Part shown: piece by piece, positions 16,695 to 24,785 of the stretch
How the letters are laid out: each line of letters begins with the position of its first letter
How positions within the stretch are numbered: position 1 is the stretch's first letter
DNA from: Faunimonas pinastri
GTDB taxonomy: Bacteria > Pseudomonadota > Alphaproteobacteria > Rhizobiales > Afifellaceae
Direction: 5' to 3'
DNA: 64,000 nt
Assembly: GCF_900110915.1 (NCBI RefSeq)
Contig: NZ_FOFG01000001.1
Coordinates: 1-64,000 of the forward strand
Translations under genes and position numbers: made by a program
The notes under the pieces: model-generated
Database searches by the model: none
What the model was told of the DNA's origin: nothing
What the model saw: the letters and a program-made list of their open reading frames with translations, nothing else

Positions 16695-16961
16695 ATGGCC
16701 GATACCGAAGCCGACAACAATGACGTGGGCGGCGTTGCCGCTGCCGAGCTGCGCCAGTTCATCGAGCGCATCGAGCGGCTGGAAGAAGAAAAGAAGGGCA
16801 TCCAGGACGACATCAAGGATGTGTATGGCGAGCTGAAGGGCCGCGGCTACGACGCCAAGGCCGTGCGCAAGATCGTCACCATCCGCAGAAAGGATGCCCG
16901 GGAGCGCCAGGAGGAGGAATCGATCCTGGAGCTCTACATGAACGCGCTCGGCATGGCCTGA
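16695..16961 (+). CDS. gapR: GapR-family nucleoid-associated protein (DUF2312)
   Basis: 88 residues, with the DUF2312 pattern: [49 protein letters not shown], then [16 protein letters not shown]. In Caulobacter this family (GapR) binds overtwisted AT-rich DNA and helps replication and topoisomerase action. Coiled-coil N-terminus and basic middle segment agree with that. A terminator follows at once, so it ends its transcript. Confidence 0.9.
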   Translation: MADTEADNNDVGGVAAAELRQFIERIERLEEEKKGIQDDIKDVYGELKGRGYDAKAVRKIVTIRRKDARERQEEESILELYMNALGMA

Positions 16962-16968
16962 GCCCCAT

Positions 16969-17001
16969 GCGGCAGCGAGACTTCGCTGCCGCGTCGCTTT
17001 T
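16969..17001 (+). terminator. rho-independent terminator after gapR
   Basis: A perfect 10-base stem (GCGGCAGCGA / TCGCTGCCGC) with a GACT loop, followed by GTCGCTTTT. It starts 8 bases after the gapR stop. Confidence 0.8.
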
Positions 17002-17012
17002 CCGGCGGACTG

Positions 17013-18824
17013 CTATTCGGCCGCCCCCGGTGCCTCTTCATCGATTGCCCTGATGCGATGCGTCGACGGGCTGAGATCGATGTGCCGCTCGTGGAAGCCG
17101 ACCACGCTCGGCTTGTGCGCGATGCTCACGACGCCTGCCTGCGGCAGCCTCTCCCGCAGCGTCCTGTACATCCGCTCTTCCGTCTTTTCGTCCAGCGCCG
17201 AGGTCGCCTCGTCCAGGAAGACCCAGTCCGGCCGGTAGAGCAGGGCGCGGGCGAACCCGATCCGCTGCTGCTCGCCCTGGGAGAGCGCCATCGGCCAATT
17301 GTCCGCCTCAGCCAGACGCGGAGCGAGATGGCCGAGATCTGTCGCCTCGAGCGCTGCCCGGCAATCCGCCTCCGTGTGGTCCAGCGGTGAGTCCGGATAG
17401 CACAGCACGTGCTGCAACGTGCCTACGGGCAAATACGGCTTCTGCGGCAGGAACAGGACGCGCCCGGTGGTGGGCAGGGTAACGCGGCCCTTGCCGAAGG
17501 GCCACAGGCCGGCCAGCGTACGGAAAAGGGTCGTCTTGCCGCTTCCCGAGGGGCCCGTCAGCACCACGCCCTCGCCACGGCGCAAGGTCATCGAGGTGCC
17601 CGTGATCAGCGGCGCGCCGTTCGGCAGGTTCACGTCGACGCCGTCCAGACGGATCTCGTCGAGCGATCCTTCCTCCCGCTCGAAGCCGTTGCGGGCGGCA
17701 TCGTTGACCTTGGTCCGCGCCATGGCATCGCTGAAGCTCGTCAGTCGGTCGATGACCGCAGCCCATTCGGCCAGTTTCCCATAGGCGGCGATGAACCAAG
17801 ACAACGAGCCTTGTACAGTTCCAAAAGCATCAGCTGTTCTGGTGAGCGATCCCAGCTGAATCTGCCCGGCGAAATAGCCCGGAGATGCAACGATAAAAGG
17901 AAATACAGATGCCAAGGAAGCATAGAGCTGGGTCACCCAGGAAAGACGCTTCGTATACATCATGCTAAGCCAGAAGGTATCGTATATTCTCGAGAAGCTG
18001 CTTCTAAGACCGGACCGTTCGTCTTGTTCGCCGCGATAAAGCGCGACGCTCTCCGCGTTATCCCGAATTCGTGTCATGCGATAGCGAAAGTCCGCTCCGA
18101 AGCGCTGCAGATCGAAGTTGATGCGGACTAAAGGACGTCCGATTTTGAATGTCAGCCAAGTCCCGAGGCCGGCGTAAACGATCGCAACCCACATCATGAA
18201 CCCTGGAATCCGTATGCCGCCCCAAACAGGAATCGTGATGCCAGCCGAGAGATTCCACAAGATGATCGAAAACGTGATCAGCGTGAATATCTGAGATATA
18301 AAACTCAGGAAGAGCGTAAGGGTCGTTTCGGTAAATAAGTCGCAATCTTCTTGAATTCTTTGCTCCGGATTATCTGTTCCGCTGTTATTTAGTTCCAGTT
18401 TGTAATAGCTCTTATCAGAAAGCCAGCTGTCGAAGTAAACCGCAGTTAACCAACGCCTCCATCTGATGGTAAGGAAGTTCTGGATCCAGATGGAATAAAC
18501 ACTCATCACGATGGAAATCGTAGCGATGACGGCCCAGTATTTAAGTTCGTGCCAAAAGACAGGCTCGTTTTTATTCTGGATGGCGTCGAAGAAGCGTCCA
18601 TTCCACAAGTTGTAGAGCTTGGATAGATAAACTCCGCCCACGTTCAGCGCGAGGATCAGCAGCAGCAGCGAACGGGCGATCCAGCTTTCCCGCACGCCGA
18701 ACGAACGGCCGAGAATACTGATGTCGACCCGGTCCTTGGCGAACCAGTAGGGCTTGGTCAGGGTCCAGAGTTTGGCGAGAAAACCGCGGGCACGGAGAAT
18801 GCGCTGGGACAGATTGGTGATCAT
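17013..18824 (-). CDS. ABC transporter, fused membrane and ATPase domains (BclA/SbmA/YddA type)
   Basis: 603 residues. Residues 1-350 form an ABC_membrane_2 (SbmA/BacA-like) domain with about six membrane segments; residues 390-590 form an ATPase domain with Walker A (GPSGSGKTT), a signature LSQGEQQRIGFARAL and Walker B WVFLDEATSAL. Relatives import peptides or vitamin B12 (BclA in Bradyrhizobium, Rv1819c). The membrane half is oddly AT-rich: 51 G/C in 120 bases at 18241-18360 against 45 in 60 at 17221-17280. An inverted repeat lies 17 bases upstream. Single gene, convergent with gapR. Confidence 0.9.
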   Translation of the reverse strand: MITNLSQRILRARGFLAKLWTLTKPYWFAKDRVDISILGRSFGVRESWIARSLLLLILALNVGGVYLSKLYNLWNGRFFDAIQNKNEPVFWHELKYWAVIATISIVMSVYSIWIQNFLTIRWRRWLTAVYFDSWLSDKSYYKLELNNSGTDNPEQRIQEDCDLFTETTLTLFLSFISQIFTLITFSIILWNLSAGITIPVWGGIRIPGFMMWVAIVYAGLGTWLTFKIGRPLVRINFDLQRFGADFRYRMTRIRDNAESVALYRGEQDERSGLRSSFSRIYDTFWLSMMYTKRLSWVTQLYASLASVFPFIVASPGYFAGQIQLGSLTRTADAFGTVQGSLSWFIAAYGKLAEWAAVIDRLTSFSDAMARTKVNDAARNGFEREEGSLDEIRLDGVDVNLPNGAPLITGTSMTLRRGEGVVLTGPSGSGKTTLFRTLAGLWPFGKGRVTLPTTGRVLFLPQKPYLPVGTLQHVLCYPDSPLDHTEADCRAALEATDLGHLAPRLAEADNWPMALSQGEQQRIGFARALLYRPDWVFLDEATSALDEKTEERMYRTLRERLPQAGVVSIAHKPSVVGFHERHIDLSPSTHRIRAIDEEAPGAAE

Positions 18825-18841
18825 GAGACCGCTTGGCTGAT

Positions 18842-18859
18842 GTGACGCTCAATTGTCAC
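18842..18859 (-). promoter_or_regulatory. inverted repeat upstream of the BclA-type gene
   Basis: GTGAC and GTCAC separated by 8 bases, ending 17 bases before the start codon. Position fits an operator or a site overlapping the promoter. Confidence 0.35.
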
Positions 18860-18983
18860 GTCGCTAATGTCATGGGGAAAACGGTCGGCCCAGTGAATTC
18901 TGCGTAATCTTGAGGTCTGCCCGGAAACAAAGCAGGCCGTTACGCGAAGGCCGACATGCGGAGGTCGGGCACCCAGGAGGGCG

Positions 18984-19015
18984 AAAAAACAAAAGGCCGG
19001 GCAGTGGCCCGGCCT
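18984..19015 (-). terminator. rho-independent terminator after the DUF882 gene
   Basis: A 9-base stem (AGGCCGGGC / GCCCGGCCT) with an AGTG loop, followed on the minus strand by TTTTGTTTTTT. Confidence 0.85.
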
Positions 19016-19024
19016 CGGTGGATC

Positions 19025-20800
19025 TCAGCGCTGCGCGACCCGCATCAGGTGCCCGGTGTCGGCCTGGGCGTTGGTCCATTCGTCCGCGCGGGAGAAGCGG
19101 TCGGTCGGCAGGGCCGGCGTGTTCACCCGGTCGAAGGCAACGCCCTTGCCCGAGGCGATGGTGAACAGCGGGTTCTTGCCGCCCAGCTTCGGCATGGTCA
19201 TGCCGGCCATCGCTGCGCCGTCGGCGGTCTCGGCCGTCATCAGCTGACGCAGCTGCCGGTGGTCCGGCGCGGTATGCACGAGCGATGCGTTCCAGCGGAG
19301 GATCGCGGAGCTTACGCCACTGGCGGTCGGACGGTCGCCCTTGAGCGCGCTTGCAAGCTGGACCGGTGCGTGACGCACGGCGAGGTTGCCGCGCTGGAGC
19401 GCCGTGCGGGAGAGCGAACCGGTGCGCGGCGCCATCGCTGCGGGGGCGGCCGATGCGGCAGGCGCGGGATGGGCCGCGGGCGTCACAGCCGGAGCGGCCT
19501 TGCCGGAAGCTGCGTCGGCATACCGGCCGCCATAAGCGGTGTCATAGGGATTTTCGCCGTCCGATTCCGCCTCGGCGTAAGCGAGCTGGATATCCTGCTC
19601 GGGACGCGCGGTGGGCAGCGGGGTCGCGCCGGTCATGCCGTTCTGGCCAAAGGCGTTGGCGGCGGCAAGCGCGCTGCCGGCCGATTCCGGCCGGTCGACG
19701 GGCATCGCGGAACCCGCGACGGAAGCAAGCGCCGTGCGGTCGGCTTCGCTGGCGGCAGCCAGCATCGCGGCCGGACGGTCATGCGGCAGCGGCGCGGAAT
19801 CCGCCATGGCGACGGTCATGCTGGCCGGCATGATCCGTTCGTGGGGCAGGGGAGCCGGGTCGGCGATTTCGGCAGAGGCGACCTGCAGCGTCGCGGGCTG
19901 GGCGACGGGCAGCGTTGTGGGACGATCCTTCAGCAGGCGCGGGGTCGGAGCGGCAGGCTGGCGATCGTTGGACGCCACCAGGGTCTCAGGCTGTGCCGCC
20001 CTCGGTGCTGCCACGGGAGCGGAATCGTCGTCCGCGTCCTCCTGCTCGTCGCGACCGCCGCCGAACAGCCGCTTCAGGAAGCCGCCCTTGTGCGAGCCGC
20101 TATCCAGCATCGCGACCTGCTGGTTCTCGTTCTTCTCGTAGCGCGCGAGCGCGACCTTGAAGCCGGGGAGCGGCTTGCCGTCGGCCGGGATATAAAGGGT
20201 GTCGCCGGCCGGGAAGAGCGCCATCAACTCCTGGCGCGGCATGCGCGGCCACATGCGGACATGGCCGACATCCATATGGACGAAGGGCGAGCCGGATGTG
20301 GGATAGAAGCCGACGCCGCCGACGCCCATGCGCAGGCCGATGGCGCGCAGCTTGGAAAGGGGAACGCCGGGAACGTAGAAGTCCATCGCCTTGCCCAGCG
20401 TATGCTGGCTGTGCTCGGCGACGCCGCGGGTACGGCTGCGCAGCATGGCGTTGGTGTCGGGCGAGCGATACCCGCAGATGACGTTGACGTAGCCGTTGGA
20501 GCCGGTCTGCTGGTAGACCGCCCAGATCAGGTCGAAGAGCCGGGGATCCATGTCGACCGGCTGCTTCTTGCGCCAGTCGCGCAGGAACCAGTTCATCTGC
20601 TTGAGGACGGCCGGATCGTATTTGCCGTTCTTGCGGAAGGTGAACTCCGCCCGTTCGCCCGTATGCACGTGATAGAGCTTCAGCGTCCGGTCGCCGAACC
20701 CGGCGACCGCCCTTTCCTGGCCGAACCAGGGGGCGATCGTCAGAAGAGCGACGAGGATGAGCCCGATCCGCAGGACGGTCGGCAGGCGGGAGCGTGTCAT
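19025..20800 (-). CDS. DUF882 / M15-like peptidoglycan peptidase with long low-complexity tail
   Basis: 591 residues. After an N-terminal signal/membrane segment (LRIGLILVALLTIAPWF) comes a DUF882 (YcbK/MepK-like, peptidase M15) domain up to about residue 190, with the metal-binding HSQHTLGKAMDFYVPG and FVHMDVGHVR motifs. The remaining 400 residues are an Ala/Pro/Asp-rich tail with repeated PLPHERP-like elements and no known fold. Relatives cut peptidoglycan cross-links, which suits its place beside an L,D-transpeptidase. Start at 20800 is chosen because it directly precedes the signal; the frame is open to 20887. Confidence 0.85.
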   Translation of the reverse strand: MTRSRLPTVLRIGLILVALLTIAPWFGQERAVAGFGDRTLKLYHVHTGERAEFTFRKNGKYDPAVLKQMNWFLRDWRKKQPVDMDPRLFDLIWAVYQQTGSNGYVNVICGYRSPDTNAMLRSRTRGVAEHSQHTLGKAMDFYVPGVPLSKLRAIGLRMGVGGVGFYPTSGSPFVHMDVGHVRMWPRMPRQELMALFPAGDTLYIPADGKPLPGFKVALARYEKNENQQVAMLDSGSHKGGFLKRLFGGGRDEQEDADDDSAPVAAPRAAQPETLVASNDRQPAAPTPRLLKDRPTTLPVAQPATLQVASAEIADPAPLPHERIMPASMTVAMADSAPLPHDRPAAMLAAASEADRTALASVAGSAMPVDRPESAGSALAAANAFGQNGMTGATPLPTARPEQDIQLAYAEAESDGENPYDTAYGGRYADAASGKAAPAVTPAAHPAPAASAAPAAMAPRTGSLSRTALQRGNLAVRHAPVQLASALKGDRPTASGVSSAILRWNASLVHTAPDHRQLRQLMTAETADGAAMAGMTMPKLGGKNPLFTIASGKGVAFDRVNTPALPTDRFSRADEWTNAQADTGHLMRVAQR

Positions 20801-20963
20801 GGTCGAGAGCCGATCGCCGATGAGGCTCCGGTTGAGCCGGGAGCCGATCAAGGAGATCTTAACTATGGCTGGGCTTTGCTTAACCAAACCCTAATGCTCC
20901 CGATCTCGTGAAGACCGGGAACTTATACTTCCATTAGCGGGGCGGAATCAAGGCGAGCCGCGA

Positions 20964-23042
20964 CTACTGCACTTCCGTGGGGGAGCGCTTCAGGGCCACC
21001 GGGCCCAGAGTGCCATTTCGATCCATCAGATCCGCGCTCGATCCGAGCGCCCGGAGCACCTGCCGGTCGACACCGTAAACGTCGGCGAAGCGGCGAAGGT
21101 TGCCGCCCTCGTCCACCCAGGCCGTGAAATAGGCGAGGTGAACGGGAATCGTGTTGTCGAGCTTCACCCAGCGCTCCTTGTCGCCGAACATCTTCTTCAG
21201 GCGCGCGGCATTCCACTGGGGATTGTGCGCCAGAAGCGCGTCGGCGAAGTCCATCGGGTTGTCGACGCGGACGCAGCCATGGCTGAGCGCCCGCATGTCA
21301 CGCGCGAAGAACGACTTGGACGGGGTGTCGTGGAGATACACGGCGTAGTCGTTGGGGAACAGGAACTTGATCTTGCCAAGCGCATTCTGGTCGCCCGGAT
21401 CCTGGCGGATCGTCAGCGTGCGCGGATTGACCGTGCCCCAGTCGATGGACGCGGGGCTCACCTCGACCGTCCGGCCGCCGATCTTGCGCAGCACCTGGTA
21501 ATTGTGCCGCTTGAAATAGCCCACAGGGTTGGCGCGGATCGAGGGCATCATCTCCTTGGTGATGATGGAGCTCGGCACGTTCCAGTAGGGGTTCACCACA
21601 AGATACTGGATGGCGTTGGAGAACAGCGGCGTCTGGTGATCGGACTTGCCGACGACGACACGGGTCTGGTGGACCACCTTGCCGTTGTCGAAGATGCGCA
21701 GCTGGAATTCCGGCACGTTGACCGTGACGTTGAAGGCGCCCATGTCGCGCGGCATCCAGCGCCAGCGCTCCATGTTGGCGACCAGCAGCGGGAGGTCGGC
21801 CGCGTTCGCCTTGCCGCCGTTCAGCGCGGTCACGGTCGCGGCGCTGAGCACGCCGTTGGCCTTGAGATGGTGCTCCGCCTGGAAGGCGCTCACCGCGTCG
21901 GCGACCGGCTGGTCGTAGAGGTTGGGCTCGGCATCGGCCGGAACGGCGAGGCGCTCGCGCAGGGTGGCGACACGGGCGTCCTGCATGCCGACGCGAAGCG
22001 TCTTGCCGGAAGCGACGGAGATCGCGGGCGTTTCGCTGCCGCGCAGGATCTCGCCAAGCTTTTCCTTCAACTCGGCATATTGCTGCTGCGGCGGCTGGAA
22101 GGCGTCCATGTCGGCCGCCGGCGAAGCGGAGGCCGAAAGCTTCGACAGCACATCGTTGGCGGCCGGATGCCACGGCTTTTCGCCGATCACGGAATCGAGG
22201 TTCTCGGGCGAGAAGCGGCCGCCGGCGAGATTGGAGGCATAGCGGGCGACGGCGCGGCTGAAGTCGACTTCGGTCGCGGCGGCGGAGCCGACATCGTCGC
22301 CGTAATCCTCCGCCGAGATCGTGGAATAATCGCGCGGATCGAGCCCGTCGAAGCCGGCCTGGTGCATCCGCTCCTGCAGCTTCTGCATCTGCGCGGTGGG
22401 GCGGCCGTTCTGGATCCAGATCGGAGCGAAGCCACGCGTCTCGTAGAAGGCCTGGATCTGTCCGAGCAGCGTGCGCTCGGCCGGATCGCGCGTCTCGTTC
22501 GCGACGGAGAGGATTTCCTGGACGTTGCGGGCGAATTCCTCGCTCGGCGCGTTCGGGATCGTCATGCTGCCGGCGGTCGTGGCGGCAGTGGTCGCGGCAG
22601 GCGTCACGGTCGGGTTCACCGTGGCGGCGTCGGCAGCCGTCGTGGGTGAGCTGGCGGCGGGCGAGGCCGGCGTGGGTGAGGTCGTCGCGGGAGCCGCAGC
22701 CGTGGCCGTTGCCGCCGGGACAGGAGCGGGGGCCTGGGCCGCCGTGGCCGGAGATGCGGGCGCGGGCGTCTGGGCGCTGGCCGCGGGATCGACCGGCGCA
22801 GCTTCAGTCGGGGCCGGAGGCGCGGCAAACACCGGAGCGGGCGGGGTCGCGGCATCCGCCGTCGCCGGCGTGAACGCGGGTGCGGGCTGCGCCGGCGCCG
22901 CGTCGCGGTTCGGCAGCGAGCCCGTATATTCCGGCGCGGCCTGCTGCTGCGTGTCGGCCGCAGGATCGACGCCGGCCGCCTTGGCCGCTGCCACCGGCGC
23001 GATGGCGAGGGAAAGGGCGGCGGTCAGTTGTACGAGCTTCAT
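20964..23042 (-). CDS. L,D-transpeptidase (YkuD), large YcbB-like form
   Basis: 692 residues with a signal peptide (MKLVQLTAALSLAIAPVAAAKA), an Ala/Pro/Thr-rich region to about residue 155, a YcbB-like scaffold with a peptidoglycan-binding segment, and a C-terminal YkuD domain with the catalytic SHGCVRVDNP motif near residue 588. It forms 3-3 cross-links or anchors proteins to peptidoglycan in the periplasm. A GAGG lies 6 bases before the ATG at 23042, which decides the start. Transcribed in the same direction as the regulator upstream (45-base gap) and the DUF882 peptidase downstream. Confidence 0.92.
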   Translation of the reverse strand: MKLVQLTAALSLAIAPVAAAKAAGVDPAADTQQQAAPEYTGSLPNRDAAPAQPAPAFTPATADAATPPAPVFAAPPAPTEAAPVDPAASAQTPAPASPATAAQAPAPVPAATATAAAPATTSPTPASPAASSPTTAADAATVNPTVTPAATTAATTAGSMTIPNAPSEEFARNVQEILSVANETRDPAERTLLGQIQAFYETRGFAPIWIQNGRPTAQMQKLQERMHQAGFDGLDPRDYSTISAEDYGDDVGSAAATEVDFSRAVARYASNLAGGRFSPENLDSVIGEKPWHPAANDVLSKLSASASPAADMDAFQPPQQQYAELKEKLGEILRGSETPAISVASGKTLRVGMQDARVATLRERLAVPADAEPNLYDQPVADAVSAFQAEHHLKANGVLSAATVTALNGGKANAADLPLLVANMERWRWMPRDMGAFNVTVNVPEFQLRIFDNGKVVHQTRVVVGKSDHQTPLFSNAIQYLVVNPYWNVPSSIITKEMMPSIRANPVGYFKRHNYQVLRKIGGRTVEVSPASIDWGTVNPRTLTIRQDPGDQNALGKIKFLFPNDYAVYLHDTPSKSFFARDMRALSHGCVRVDNPMDFADALLAHNPQWNAARLKKMFGDKERWVKLDNTIPVHLAYFTAWVDEGGNLRRFADVYGVDRQVLRALGSSADLMDRNGTLGPVALKRSPTEVQ

Positions 23043-23086
23043 GGAAACCTCAAGTCGAAACAGGGCGCACCCACCAATCGTCCGGC

Positions 23087-24625
23087 TCATTCGGCCGCGA
23101 CGTGAACGGCGTCGATGCCGAAATCCTTCATCTTGCGATAAAGCGTCGAGCGCCCGATACCGAGCCGCCTCGCGACCTCGCTCATGCGGCCACGATAATG
23201 GTCGACGGCGAAGCGAATCACTTCTTCTTCAAGAGTGCCGAAGGGCCGAACTTCGCCCTGTTCGTCGAGAAGCTTTGCCATACCGTAACGAGGGGAGGGA
23301 GTCCTTTCCTCCACCTCGGACAGGGCCGGAGCCATTTCTCCGTCGAACTGTCTCGCGGGGGTCACAGTCCCGGTCTGAAACAGTGCCGCAAGATCGACCG
23401 GCGGCTGCCCGGCGCTCTTCGCCTTGATCGCGGAGGGGTCGAGCGCGGCGTAGACATGCGGGAAGTGGGACGGCAGCAGCGTCGGCCCGTCGCAAAGGGC
23501 GACCGCCTGGAACACGGCGCTCTGCAACTGCCGGACGTTGCCCGGCCAGTCATAGGACATCAGCAGTTCGGAAGCCGCGCGCGACACGATCTTCAGCGCC
23601 GGCTTACCTTCCTCGGCCGCGAAATGGGCAAGGAAACGGGCGGCGAGATCCGGCACGTCGTCGCGACGGTCCTTCAGCGGTGGCACCCAGATCGGGAAGA
23701 CGTTGATCTTGTAGAAGAGGTCTTCGCGAATATGCCCGGCGGAGACGAGATCGACGAGGCGGCGCTTGGTGGCGGCGATCAGGCGGACATCGACCTTGGC
23801 CGAGCGGCGGCCTTCGGCGGAAACGACCTCGCCCGTCTGCAGGACGCGCAGGAGCTTGGCCTGCACGTCCAGGGGCAGTTCGCCGATGTCGTCGAGGAAC
23901 AGGGTCCCGCAATGGGATTCCTGCACGCGTCCCGATTCGGGCTTGCCGGTGCGGCTCTGGCCGGGGCGATCGGAGCCGAACAGGACCGCGTCGATCTCCG
24001 ACGGGCTGAACGATCCGCAGCGCACGACCACGAAGGGCTTGGAGCGGCGGGTGCTGCCGCCATGGATCGCGCGGGCGACCATTTCCTTGCCGACGCCGCG
24101 CTCGCCTTCCAGGAGCACGGGAATGTTGGAGCGCGCCGCGCGCAGGCCGAGATCGACGATCCGGTGCATGGAGGGCGAGCGCATCACGATGTCGTCGAAG
24201 GTGAGCTGATCCGTGCCCTGGCGTGTGATGCGGGTGATCTCGCGGGCGAGCGCCCCGTGGCGCAGCGCATTGCCGAGCGACACCTGAACGCGCTCGGGAT
24301 CGGCCGGCTTTACCATGAAATCGAAGGCGCCGGAACGCATGGCCGCGCGCGCATCTTCCATCCGGCCGGCTTCCACCTGCACGATCACCGGCAGCGCGGG
24401 AGCCACGGCCTTGAGGCGCTCCAGCACGGCCATGCCGTCCAGGCCGGGCATGTCGAGGTCGAGGATCATGACCCGGATTTCAGGGGCATCGGCGCGGGAA
24501 AGGCGATTCAGCGCGGCTTCGCCGGAAGCCGCCGTTTCGCATCGATAGCCGCTTGTCTGGACGATCCCCTCGATCTGGCCGCACAGTGCGGGATCGTCAT
24601 CGACAATGAGAACATGGCTTGCCAT
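23087..24625 (-). CDS. NtrC-like response regulator without the GAFTGA loop
   Basis: 512 residues: receiver (acidic DDD at 9-11, phosphoacceptor Asp56, Lys106), AAA+ domain (Walker A GERGVGKE at 174-181, Walker B TLFLDDIGE at 241-249) and a Fis-type helix-turn-helix at the end (RMSEVARRLGIGRSTLYRKMKD). The segment where sigma54 activators carry ESELFG...GAFTGA reads LFGSDRPGQSRTGKPESG here, so contact with sigma54 is unlikely. The receiver switch Thr is also missing (VIVQVEAG). It may act through the vegetative polymerase, like TyrR or Rhodobacter NtrC. It sits directly upstream of the L,D-transpeptidase gene. Confidence 0.88.
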   Translation of the reverse strand: MASHVLIVDDDPALCGQIEGIVQTSGYRCETAASGEAALNRLSRADAPEIRVMILDLDMPGLDGMAVLERLKAVAPALPVIVQVEAGRMEDARAAMRSGAFDFMVKPADPERVQVSLGNALRHGALAREITRITRQGTDQLTFDDIVMRSPSMHRIVDLGLRAARSNIPVLLEGERGVGKEMVARAIHGGSTRRSKPFVVVRCGSFSPSEIDAVLFGSDRPGQSRTGKPESGRVQESHCGTLFLDDIGELPLDVQAKLLRVLQTGEVVSAEGRRSAKVDVRLIAATKRRLVDLVSAGHIREDLFYKINVFPIWVPPLKDRRDDVPDLAARFLAHFAAEEGKPALKIVSRAASELLMSYDWPGNVRQLQSAVFQAVALCDGPTLLPSHFPHVYAALDPSAIKAKSAGQPPVDLAALFQTGTVTPARQFDGEMAPALSEVEERTPSPRYGMAKLLDEQGEVRPFGTLEEEVIRFAVDHYRGRMSEVARRLGIGRSTLYRKMKDFGIDAVHVAAE

Positions 24626-24696
24626 TAGGGTCTTCCGGAAGGATCACGTCAGAGCGCGGCGGATGCCCCAATCTCGCCCGGCAGGGTTAAGGGGCT

Positions 24697-24711
24697 GTTA
24701 CCGTCGGTAAC
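24697..24711. promoter_or_regulatory. perfect inverted repeat between divergent genes
   Basis: GTTACC and GGTAAC flank a GTC centre, lying between the divergent regulator gene (start 24625) and pepF (start 24786). A candidate operator for one or both. Confidence 0.45.
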
Positions 24712-24785
24712 TTCGTTGCATTTGGTTGAAGAGCCGCGCCCGGCGGCCATCTATCCGGGGAAACGGGTTGTGAAGGAGTTTTGGA

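Noticed and set aside
18956-20911. A 651-codon open frame on the plus strand
   Set aside because: Antisense to the DUF882 peptidase, whose motifs and terminator are clear.
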